Below, piece by piece: positions 47,387-58,516 of a stretch of 64,000 nt of DNA (positions within the stretch are counted from its first letter, which is position 1; each line of letters starts with the position of its first letter). The DNA is from Rotaria sp. Silwood1 (taxonomy: Eukaryota; Rotifera; Eurotatoria; Philodinida; Philodinidae). The notes under the pieces are model-generated. The model worked only from the letters and a program-made list of their open reading frames with translations. It made no database searches and was not told the origin of the DNA. Location of the stretch: assembly GCA_905250075.1 (NCBI GenBank), contig CAJNOP010000286.1, forward strand, positions 182,687 to 246,686, given 5' to 3'. The position numbers and the translations under genes are program-made.

Positions 47387-50300
47387 ATGGCATCTAACGA
47401 CAATCAAAATACAAACCCATGGAGGTTTTGGCAACAACGAACGCAAATGAAAGACCCAAACTCATTACACAACAGATCACAGTCATGTAACCCTCATAAA
47501 AGTCCTGTCAGACGACCACCTCACCCAACCGCCAGGGCTACTAATATCGATCAGTCTGTATGGAGCCGAGATAATTCCATGATTTCGAAATATCGTTGGA
47601 TTGTGACGATAGATCATGCACGGCTTCAATTGCAAGAATACTTTGAAAAGAAACAAAAGGTAAGCAGCGACTTTGACTAAATATCTAATTTCTTTCCGTA
47701 GATAAAAGCTTGCAATATTCGGTTCATTGAAGCAGATTAACTCTTCAACTAAACACGACTTTAATGCTACTGCTGACATTGACCGATTGAAATATTATTT
47801 ATCCCTTCTTCTCCTCAGTAAAGTAGTTAGAAAATTAAAAATCAACTTTCATGAGTTAGATTAAAATGATAAGGAAAGCTACAGTTATTCTGGTTATGCA
47901 TGTAATTGCAGCCTGACCTCTGTTTCCAAGTTTTTAATTTAAGATGCATTCATTATTTGCCATCATTTTACAACTTTATAACTGAAGATGTTTACTACTT
48001 ATAGTGCGCTTAGAGCTTCTTCAAGTTGTGTGTACTTTAATAAGAGAAAAAAAACCTCCAATTAATTTGGTACAAAACATTGCTAATAAACAATAACATG
48101 CCTTCCTAGAACTACTTGAAGGCTTTTGAGCCTATTCGAAATCTCTCCTTGATAGGTTGTGTCATCATCGATCTGTGATGGATGGGTATAGTAGTATAAC
48201 TAGATGCACAAAGATGCTTGTACCTTATTTATGAGGTTTCCGAATTACCTTACAGGAAATTCAAGCTCAGAAAAATACATGATATCGAAATTTGACGTCG
48301 ATTGTTTATTTCATAACATAACTTTCAGACCCTTGCTGAGTCATGATTTTTTATTGGCAAATATGGATGACTGTGAAGTACTAAAATGAGTAGATTTTCA
48401 GTTGTTCGCTCAAACGAAATATAATGCTTACTCATTGTTCGCATGAAATGCCCTGGTCCACTTCAAATTACTTAAAGAGTAAACTTTCAATTTTCGATGT
48501 GAAACTTTGCATGACTAAATCTCTAAGTGATATTTGTTCAATGTGACAGTGGCAACATTTGCAATTGTTTCCATCATGAAATACGAATTTACGCACAGTA
48601 GTTGTTTTTGTTTACTTAGCAATGCTGTCAATATTCGTATCTTATGATAGGTGCGACTTCAACAATCTAAAATTTTCACGTTACATTAATCTCAATAAGA
48701 AATTGACTTTTACAAGAGTTCAGATCGAAAATCAAAAATTTAACTTTCAAAGTAATCTGACAAGAACCATACGGTTTTATGAAAGTATTCAGTAAGATTT
48801 CGATTGCTGAAGAGCAAAAGTCTGAAAAATCAACTCCTTCCAGACTGTCTGATGGTTCTATAATGCTCATACTATGAACATAATCTCTATTTAAAAGCAA
48901 TTCAACCCTTGAAAAAGTTCTCTGATGCTATGCAAATGTTTTCTGGTTATAGCTACAAAGTTGGAAACTAGATATGGATTGTGATCTACTTTTGTTTCTT
49001 AGGAAAACATTATCCAATCAGAAAATTATCTTCTGTTAAGTTAATTACATGCAAAAAAAATTGTTATCTCATAATTATATGAAAATAGTATAATTGTAGA
49101 ATTATTCGTCGTTGTTTAAAATAATGTTTTTTAAGTCAAAAAGTCTATTGCAAAGAAGTCATGCTAATAAAGAAGACTACATAAAGACAAATAATCAGCA
49201 TCAAGTGCAAAATACAATTGCACAAAATACCTTATTATTAGCAATAGCAATCAACATGATTGCTTCTGCACCCCCTTTCTTGCTTGCTGTGCCTCTTGCC
49301 TATCTCGCTGATGATAACAGATAGGCAGCATGTTCTTGCTTTTGTTTTTTTTGTTTTATATGTACGTTCATAAGGCTTTCAGACATTTTCTGATCATGAT
49401 AATTTGAATTTATTCACCGTGAAAGTTTGAGTTCTTCGAACCATGGTATTATACATTGTCGAACCTTTGACTAAAGGATTTTCACTAGATGCGTTGCGCT
49501 GTTGAATTGATGCAAAATTCCAAAGCTAAACTATTTATTTTCCTCTGTTAAAAGGATATTCTAGCTTCGATCATATACTATCACATTCAATTAGAGATTG
49601 CATTGCAATGATCTTGTACAAGCTCGTTATGAAAAGAGAAAGAGACCGCTTCATGTTCATTAAAAATGACTTCATAGTGTTGTAAATTGTAATCATTGAC
49701 GAATTGCTCTCAAAGTTTGTTTTTCATTCAAATAACTATTCCATCTATTCACAGCTGAAAAAACCTATTCGTTATAAACTAGACTAGTTTGGTTAAAATT
49801 CATAAAAATAAATAAAGCCAAGTGAACCATGCAGTTTTTTAATAATAATCTTTTCTACTACCAGTGGTGGACGAGTGACTTGTCTTGCTTCGAGTTTTTG
49901 ATGATAGGAAAAAGAAAAGAAAATTTGCGAAAAATCGTGAGATGAAGTTAGACAAACAACCACGCGTTTTTTTCCGGCTAAAATCAACGATATTCAAATA
50001 AATCCTTTTGAAGTGTTTCACATTTTATAGAAGTCTGCTTCTGAATCACATATTAAATTCAAAACCACAAAATAAGATTACATGAATTTCTTCCTAGACT
50101 GAATGTCCCGTATAACTTCAGGGCTGTGTCCCTATTACTTTGATGAATTTCTCTAAATACCAACAATCTGTTTTGCATTACGGCATCTAGTTGAACAGAA
50201 CTCTAGAATTGTGGATCGATATAAACGTGTGTTACTAATAAGTAATTACCTTTTTCTGACAATATATAGTGGTGAAAACTGTGCTGCCCTGCTCAGCACT

Positions 50301-51231
50301 ACGGTTTAATAAAATCTCTATCACTAAGTACTACAAGTTTCATCAGCTTCGCATAGGATTTTGATTTTTTAGGGAAATTAATGAAAAGATTTTAGATCAG
50401 ATCGAAAATTCTTTGGGCCAACTTTTAGACATTTCATAAAATAACTTAAAATTATATGTTATCAGCCTTAACACCATCTATTTTTATTGTATTGACAATT
50501 ACGATTAGCTTAATTATGATCAAAACTCTTCTTATCGTCTCATTTGAAAGGAACTCGTGGTTAATTCGACAAAAGTCCTAGACAAATTCAACTACAAAGA
50601 TATGAACGTCAATCTATTGTCAAGGAAACCAGTATTAGTAGGCACAAATGACGAGGGTCATCATTTTGATATTACTAATGATGCTGCAGATGTCGGAGAA
50701 ATGAGTCGTCGCTTAGCATGTTTAGCCAAAACAATGATCGACAAAATTGAAAGTCTTTGCAAAACTACCAACTTTCGGTTTGACAAAAAATTTCGACTCG
50801 AATTTGTGCCAGTGTCCTTTTATAACGACTCAACTAGAACTTCTAACAATAACCATTGGGAACTACGCATGAACTTAGATCCAGTGGCTTGGTTTGATTG
50901 GAAATGGAGTGATGCATCGTCATCGTACGATGCACAGAGAGAATTTCTTATCGTTGCTCGTGACTATGTTGACAAGTATAAGAATTTTATATGCGAAGAA
51001 TATTTAAATGCGCCAAAACAAACGCCACAAGTCTTGAGTTATAATAATGCTCCAGCTTCGATCGTTTGCGATGAGAAAGTAGCGGGAAAACAGCAACGCA
51101 ATGGAAAATGCGATCTTCGTATCATCGATGAAACTGTTATTATGGAGTGGCCTGTTTCCTCAGGTACGAAAAAGATGCTGAACGGCAGGCAGAACCGTAC
51201 TAAGAGTTCAGTTCTTCGATCTTGGATTTGA
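47387..51231 (+). CDS. Unrecognised protein, N-terminal and middle exons
   Basis: Exon 47387-47659 starts with Met and encodes 91 mostly disordered, Asn/Gln/Arg-rich residues (MASNDNQNTNPWRFWQQ...), ending ...EYFEKKQK at GTAAGC, phase 0. The next convincing exon begins at 50551 after TTTGAAAG, also phase 0, so KKQK-ELVVNSTKVLDKFNY joins in frame across a 2.9-kb intron. This second exon (about 226 codons) looks folded, with phrases GTNDEGHHFDITNDAADVGE, MSRRLACLAKTMIDKIESL and MNLDPVAWFDWKWSDASSSY. It either ends at the stop at 51231 or splices earlier (near 51160) to the histidine-triad-like exon at 52079. The family is not recognised. Between the exons, the open frame at 49112-49324 has a hydrophobic tail but no splice logic. 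Confidence 0.5.
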
Positions 51232-52078
51232 TCTTACTCTATGATATACTAGTGCTTGTGAATGTGTTGAGAAGTACTCTTGATACGTTTTATCAAGATA
51301 TCTTCATTGTATACGAAACGTCAGATTTTCTGTTTTCTTCAGTAAATTATATTAATTAGTATTGTTCACGTCTTGTATGAAAATGATTCAAAAGGATTCC
51401 TGCCACACTGTCAAGTTAGAATATCATATGAAATCGAGTATTTTTTTCATAGATAAGAGTGAAAGCTGAAAAACGGATTTTTAGAATACTTTCAACATCA
51501 GGTCAAAGATTTAAATAATCCCCTACTCGAATTCTAAAAGATTGAAAATTGGACGCTAAAGAGATATAGTTTTTGTTCTATCGTAGAAACCTAATAGAAT
51601 TAGTCGTAAGAATTTAATATGTATTCAAAAGAAAAGTTTGAAGCAAACAACTAGACAAAAGAGATTGGCTTGTGCCTCTGCTGATAGATACTGACAAGTT
51701 GTCTTCCTTTTTCTTGAGAAATACAAGGTGGAATACAGCATACATGTAGATTTCTTAGAACTGAAAAAAGTGATACAAAAGAATTAGAGAGATTGCTCCA
51801 ATATCAACTGTATAAAAAAATAATTGCTTTTTCATCACCACTTATATATCGGTTATTATTTGTACATATGCTCTAGATTGATATACGTGCCATTAGTTGA
51901 TTCAAAATGAAGTAGGATAAAATACGGTTTTCATTTAAAAAAAAGACACCATAAGAGCATATAGAAAAATCGAAAATTTTTCTTGTGACCCATATAGTTA
52001 TCATGGTAATCGGATTTGAATCATATCATTCATAGAGAACAATATATCGTTTTTTTGCTCTTGTTTGATTGTGTTCAG

Positions 52079-53110
52079 TTAGAATCGCATGAAAGTTTAC
52101 GTAAAGCCGAATTTTTATTTTCTCACCTGGTTTATCCACGACAAAATCTGCAGATATAAACAAGTTTTCATTGAACTACGTTGGCGCTTTGAAGGTCTCA
52201 AAATATTCTTAAAAGGTCATCCATGTGAATATGAGGGTTATTTTTCTCTTCACCCAATGCCACGTCCTCAAATCTATCTAAAGAAACAGAAGACATTTTG
52301 ATATGCCCTATAGCCACCGAACAGTGTAAGGAACATACAATTCGCTCATATATATCTATTATAGTTATAAATCATGATCTTCCGCAGCGACAAAACTATG
52401 GGCTAAATTTCACCCGTAAAAAGTCCAGCTTCATTTTTACAAATAGAAAAGATCCTGTGCGTGATCTTCTCATACACTCTACTCCACCATGGCACCTCGT
52501 TAATAGTGAACTTGTCTGCTTACCTCTATTCTGGGCAATGGCCATCTATACATGCAGACTTCTTCGCGACGAGCTTCGAAAGAAAAAAGGTGTAAATGAT
52601 GTTAAATGGCCAGTGGATGTTATTGCAATCAATTTTGGTCAATGGGAATCGGCCGCTGCAATGGTAAAATACGCTCTTGATTGTCATGCTCATGCGCATT
52701 TTTTATTAACGCTTGATTTCATTGATCAATGTAATGACAATTTCTTTAGTCCGCTTAAAGGTCGTCAAGAGGCACCTCCATTTTATTCATATGAGAATGC
52801 TAAACTTCTTGAAGATGAACGTTTGCTTAGCTATGAAATGCGAGCTCTTCAGCAAGACATGGGAAGTTGTTTGACCAAAATTAAGGAGATTCAAGCAAAT
52901 GAAGCACAGCGAGACGAGAAAATCAATAAAATCCTTGCACTTTTAGAACGAAACGCTAAAACTCAAGATGATAATCAAGACACGAGTAATCGTACATCGT
53001 TGTTAAGCAATCGATATTCGTACTCGCACACGAGCCTCCATTATTCCTATCTCAACCCGTCTTCGAATATGAGATATTCATATTTGTTTCATACTCGAGA
53101 AAGTCCATAG
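52079..53110 (+). CDS. Histidine-triad-like C-terminal exon, probably same gene
   Basis: After TTGTGTTCAG the plus strand reads ESHESLRKAEFLFSHLVYPR until a stop near 52157. A second frame continues YKQVFIELRWRFEGLKIFLK to SLHPMPRP, and the first frame resumes with SNLSKETEDILICPIATEQ and stays open to 53110. The core VDVIAINFGQWESAAAMVKY, ALDCHAHAHFLLTLD fits the HIT pattern: a beta-strand with N-x-G, a helix, then H-x-H-x-H followed by hydrophobics. HIT proteins are nucleotide hydrolases or transferases. A coiled-coil-like helix (about LLSYEMRALQQDMG to NKILALLERN) and a Tyr/Ser-rich tail follow. The two shifts cancel, so either sequence error, an unusual intron or an early pseudogene is possible. 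The HIT reading is inference from the motif. Confidence 0.5.
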
Positions 53111-55445
53111 TTTCTGTTTCGAATTCATCATCTTAAATCGACATCGATGCGCTGGCTTTATCTATTTTCATTACGAATATTTTTTGAAATGATGTTTCTG
53201 TCAACAAAGGACTAATACGCATCTGATCTATCATAATATTTTGCTTCAGTGATTAATATCAGTTTGGTTTTTACCTTGTGGATCAATGTTATAGATACCT
53301 CTTCCAACTCGCTTTATATTTTTTCTTACTAACTACACTACATAACAAGAAAACATTTATCAAAACGGAACAAACGTTTATCTCACAAAAAAAACAGGCA
53401 GTAATGAACATTTTTTGCCGTTATTTTATCAAGTCCTGATACCTGAATTAGAGAATCAGATTGAAAATTGTATCTTGAGCAAATTGAAAACTTTATCTCT
53501 TTTTCAAAATAAAATATGTCAAGCCAATTATGATCTTTGGCTCTTTCTTGGATGTGACTATCTCGCCTCTCTCGACTGACTTCATACTGACATGATTGAA
53601 TATTCTTTAGAAAACTGTGTTTGTCATGAGAAAGTCTGCACATATGAGAGGATATCTTATCGTACATTGATGTTTTTCAAAAGATGTTTAATTTTTGATT
53701 GCGATGAATTATATAATGTGTTGTCAAAATATAAATTTTGAAATCTGAGATGCATCAAAGCAGAAAGTGTTTTCTCGACTTTTTATTTGATTACTGTGTT
53801 CGACTATGTGTTGGATGTGGATGTGAATTTTCTCGTCATGTACGTATGCTCACGCAATAATATGCATTAAACTGTAAAAAAAAACTTTTACTGTGTAACA
53901 GAAACATAGACCGTTATAAAATATACTAGTCACAAATTGGTTAGGTTTACTTTCAATTTTTTTTTACACTAAACGTAGCGACTAGTTATAATTTACTCAT
54001 AGAACAAATTTCTTTCATTTCATTTTCAAACTAATTAAAAAGACCTTTAAAGGATCATATTCGAATGTAATCGATTCAGACTTGTTTCTTGGTTGATCAT
54101 TATTACGAATTAACCTAAGATGCGCCGCTGAAATCTTAAGAAAAATTTTCTAACACTTATTTCCATAGAACGATAAGGATACACATTAAACGACGATATA
54201 TTTAACACTTAGAAAGGGATCAACTTTCCTAACTGAAAAACTACTTTGCCCAGGTGCTTTCATTGACCGAAACAATAAAAGTAAAAGAAAATCGACACAT
54301 TCTGGTAGTCCTTGAAACACCATATCACGTAGTGTTGCTTGAATAGATGCTAAATCAAGCTTAGATTTTGATGTTGACTTAACTCTATTTTGAGAGTTTG
54401 AAAATTTTCAGGAGATTCCATCTTGAATTCTAGAGCTTCTGTAAAACATCCGATGAATAAGTCAAAATAGTACTGTTTGAGCTCGGAAATGTTTTTTATT
54501 AGAGAGAAATGACTCTTGAGGGCGTGTTTACAGAGGGTAGTATGCGTGTGTGTCAAACTACCACAATACCAGGTGTTTCGATTTTATTAGAATCTTATGA
54601 AGTGGCCAGTATTTGTATGAATCATTCAAGAAGTTGAAACCAACTACAAGATACTAGAAATTCTACTCGAAACTGTAGAAATAATCACATACCGAGTGTG
54701 CGGGTAGTGGTGTGTTAAGCTGCCATGAGCTAAATTTCAATCTTGCTCAAGGATCTCATCAGGTAGCTTTAATTCTGCATAGTCTTACAAGTCAGACTTG
54801 AAAGAAAATCTATAAAAGAAATCCTCCAAGATCTAAATAATTAAGCTTAAAACAAGGAGAGAAGTTTCTTTTTTTTCAACAATATGGTGTGTATCTACAA
54901 TACTTAATTAAAAGTCAAGCCATGATACAATGCATTGCGAATGGAGCTTATATTCCTTTACCATCAGATATGTTCGATTCTTAACAGACAACTACATGAT
55001 CATTGCATAATTAAATCTTAGATCTTAATCAAAATTGAGAAGAAAAATTTGAAGTGGCAGAGACAGTCGTAGAGTTTCTCATATAATGAATGATGAGCAA
55101 CCATAATGATGACATTTCACCTGCGCAATCATGGACAACAGATGGAAGAGTTCAAGAAGAACTTTGAAAGATAGACTAAGTAATACTGATAGTTTATATT
55201 TAGTGGTTAGTGGATTGGTGATAACCACAGCAATTAAGAAATCTGATAGATCTTTGTCAAGATCACATGAAACAAAGTAACACTGCCATCAATGTGAGTA
55301 AAATGTTGTACGCTTAAAAGAGATTATTGAGATGAATATAATTAATAGTCAAACGATTGGTTCGTCAAAATAAAATTACGTTACGAAGACTATTTGAAAA
55401 TTGTACGCATCACTGAAATTTTGCGTTCTATAATAATTCTCGATT

Positions 55446-55521
55446 AAGGGTGTGAGTGTGGATGTAGTTCTTCGCTCAACAAACATGGACAGATTCACAC
55501 CCATCCATATCCAACATCCAT
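55446..55521. repeat. Telomere-like inverted pair
   Basis: AAGGGTGTGAGTGTGGATGT on the left, spacer AGTTCTTCGCTCAAC, right arm TTCACACCCATCCATATCC. Confidence 0.65.
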
Positions 55522-56320
55522 ACTTGCACCATGGAATATCCTGTTTAAAGATGGTTCTACTCAAAGATTAAAAGTTAAAGAATCATTAGTTATTATGGCT
55601 TTGAAACCTGATCGTAATGCAATTATCCGTTTCACTCCATTAATCATTTTCCTTGAAGGTGTAATGAAGAAAAAGAAAGTCAAGTTCAAATTTAAACAGA
55701 ATATCGTAGATTCTTCCAGATCATATGACTCATCAGATATTTAAGTAAAAACTGATAGTAAATATATACGTACATGTACTTTTCTTTCCTTTGATTCTAT
55801 CTGTAATAGTTTAACACGTTCTCTTGAAAATGATGACTAAATTCATCGAAAGCTCGAGTGACTTTTAGTTATGTTGGTATTGTAATCGTTATTTTTAATC
55901 TAATTAAAAAAAAAGAAGAAAAGAAAAATGTTCTTAGCTGCCGTGAAATCAGTGTTATATATGTAAAATAGAACGTCAGTAATTGGCTATAGTAGTTGTC
56001 TAAAAAAGAAATGTTTCGTACCATATGTCATCGATGAACGAAGAAATAATCTATCTACTCAGCTTTCTAAATACTAAACTCGTCTTTTAGTTTATTCTTT
56101 ACTTCGTATCAGAGACATCGTACATATTTCATCCAATGTATTCTATATATAATGACTGTACGTGTACTTTCGTATTTACATCAACTGCTCATGTAAATTA
56201 ATTGTCAACAGAGAGAAATTTATTAAAAGAGACTTAAAACATATTTCACTGTTTTATTTGAAACATAACATGAAACAGATTCTTCCGTCGTGTAGCGAAC
56301 TATTATAATCCATGAATATG

Positions 56321-56405
56321 TGTTGGCGGATGGATATAGATGTAAATGTATATGAGTATATCGACCTTTTGTTACGAAAGCTAGATATTCACACCCACCC
56401 TCTAC
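56321..56405. repeat. Degenerate telomere-like inverted pair
   Basis: TGTTGGCGGATGGATATAG with GATGTAAATGTATATGAG on the left; right arm ATTCACACCCACCCTCTAC. Confidence 0.5.
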
Positions 56406-56580
56406 ATTTTCATGTGTGAGTTATAGGTGGTAGTTTTTAAGAGTGCTATTGAAATTTGCTAGTACGAATAAAACCCGGTCTATCCACCTATCACTTAGAA
56501 AAAGAAATAATTGATTAATTTAAATCAAATAATAAAGATATACGAAAAAATTTTAGAGAGGAGCTTTTGAAACACTTTGT

Positions 56581-56983
56581 ATACAGGGTGTCCGAAGAGT
56601 TCGCAAGAAAAGTAAATTCTTCTAACTCCTTTATTTGTCAAAAGAAAACAACTGAATTTTTTTCGTATGAAAGGCATCACCGTGAAGTTTTTTTTGATAC
56701 GGATCGACTTTACAAAAACCGTTCAAAGATATGACTTTTGAGTGAAATACAAAAAATACGTTTTTTCAAATTTCACTGAAAATGCTTGTTAGCGCAGCTC
56801 CTTTGGGGCTGAAATGTGGAACTCACTTATGCTCTCTAGCCTCATTAAACTAATACACAATATGTAAAATGAGTAACCTCTCGTAGACTATAGTTGTTTT
56901 GTAGGATAGTCGAAAATCAGACTAAGAATCTTTCTAATTTCTGCATTTCAAACAGAAATTTTTTTTCTACAGGCACCCTATGT
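56581..56983. mobile_element. Candidate 0.4-kb inverted-repeat element
   Basis: The left edge ATACAGGGTGTCCG and the right edge, reverse-complemented, CATAGGGTGCCTGTAG are similar over about 12 bp. The right half (56784-56983) has a diverged second copy at 8011-8198. No coding capacity. Superfamily unknown; no target duplication is evident. Confidence 0.5.
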
Positions 56984-57927
56984 TTATTTTGCATTGTTGC
57001 TATTCGCTCATTATCTTTCATTTTTTAAATTCGTTTTTCATAATTTAATATTCTTATCATTATAATCATTGAATTAATTGACAAATAAATCTGTATTAGA
57101 TATCCATGATATTTATAGAAGATCTTATGCACTATTATATATATTAATCAACTTGCAAACAATGAAATTGTTTATCTTTTAAAATTATAACTTGATCAAT
57201 TTTTCAAAAAAACTAGAACATCTGACACCTGCTATTCTTAATTACTAAAGGCTGTAATGGGGAGCTCTCGTTGCTAAGTGTCTGTAATGGAGAGGGGAGA
57301 GCCGCCAAAATTTCGACTTAAAACTTACCCTTACTATTTTCTTCGAAAATATATGTGAGTTCTACAAAAATATTTTTATTACGAATAGAACTCATTAAAC
57401 AATCCGACGTAATTCATTTCGTTAGAAGTTCACAAAATAAAGTTCTGTTCAACATAATAAACGAAATCTTTCACAAAGATTTGGTAGTAAGTGCTAATTA
57501 TAACAGATTGACGATGATTGCACATTTTCTTCTCCTTTTCATACTCCCTGCTCTCTACATATCATAGAAGTTCGGTTATGAACGCTATTTTGAAACAGAT
57601 TAAAAACAATTTGCACAATCTCTGCTCGTCTTCCAACTACCTGCTCTGGAAAAATTATAAGGATTACATTGTAATAATAGCTATTCTGAAAAAGAATGAG
57701 AATAAATCTATGATCTTAATTATTAAATCCTTCCTTCTTCTTTTTTAGTAGGATGAATGTTTTCTGTAGCTGTAAGTAAGGTACATGTATTTCGATCAAA
57801 TGATCGAAACCATGAATATATTCTTCAGAATAAACATAAGCGCAACCTTAAAAACGTTTTTTCTTTCTTTTTTTGATCGAGACAAAACTGTAGGCTCTTT
57901 AACTAAAATAAATTTCATCAAATACAT

Positions 57928-58131
57928 TGGCACACTCTACCACTTCTTAAACTAGATTAGATTTCAATAGGAGAACATTAGCGAACTCTGTATCTTCGTA
58001 AAACTTATTGAAATTTTTATAGACTACAATGGCGAACTCTACATCTTCCTAAAGCTTATTCAGATTTCTGTAGAATAGACTAGCGAACTCTACAACTTTT
58101 TGAGGTCAATTAAATTCCAATATTAGATTAA
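57928..58131. repeat. 51-bp tandem repeat, four copies
   Basis: Units start at 57928, 57979, 58030 and 58081, each beginning T(A/G)GC(G/A)(A/C)ACTCT and containing a CTTCNTAAA and TTATTNAGATTT-like core. Units 2 and 3 are the best preserved. It lies ~400 bp beyond the 3' end of the helicase/PARP gene. Confidence 0.75.
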
Positions 58132-58516
58132 TTTTACGATGAAGTACTTTTATACTTTGTTTAATTTTGCCTAAAGTCTAATTTTGCCTGACACATAAAT
58201 ATGAGTTCTACAAAATTTCATGCTACTAAAGATGGACCGAAAATTTTTGAGACCTGAGCATCCTTTCCTAGCCCAATCATTCCATTCGGATGAAATCGAT
58301 ATAATTGTGATACGTTTTCAAAAAACTATCCAATTGTCAATGTCTAAAATAATCAATCTTTTCGAATCTTAAATTCTATATAATAGAGAATACAAATTAT
58401 TATATATTACAATATTTGCAGATCAATTGATGTTTTAATCAGAGTTTTATTTTTCTTCTAATTGATTATAATGATATTAACAAAAAATTAATGTTTGTGT
58501 TCTCTTTTAAACACGT

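Larger units (their letters stand above)
53111..58516. other. Intergenic region with repeats, no gene recognised
   Basis: AT-rich. The 94-codon minus frame at 53383-53667 and others have no domain. It contains telomere-like pairs (55446-55521, 56321-56405), a repeat element (56581-56983) and a 51-bp minisatellite (57928-58131). Confidence 0.4.

Noticed and set aside
49112..49324. Possible exon with a hydrophobic C-terminus (LLAVPLAYLADDNR)
   Set aside because: No fitting splice sites or similarity; its reading phase is not linked to the flanking exons.
53812..53860. Telomere-like pair near 53.8 kb
   Set aside because: Only the G-rich arm (TTGGATGTGGATGTG) is present; no C-rich partner follows.
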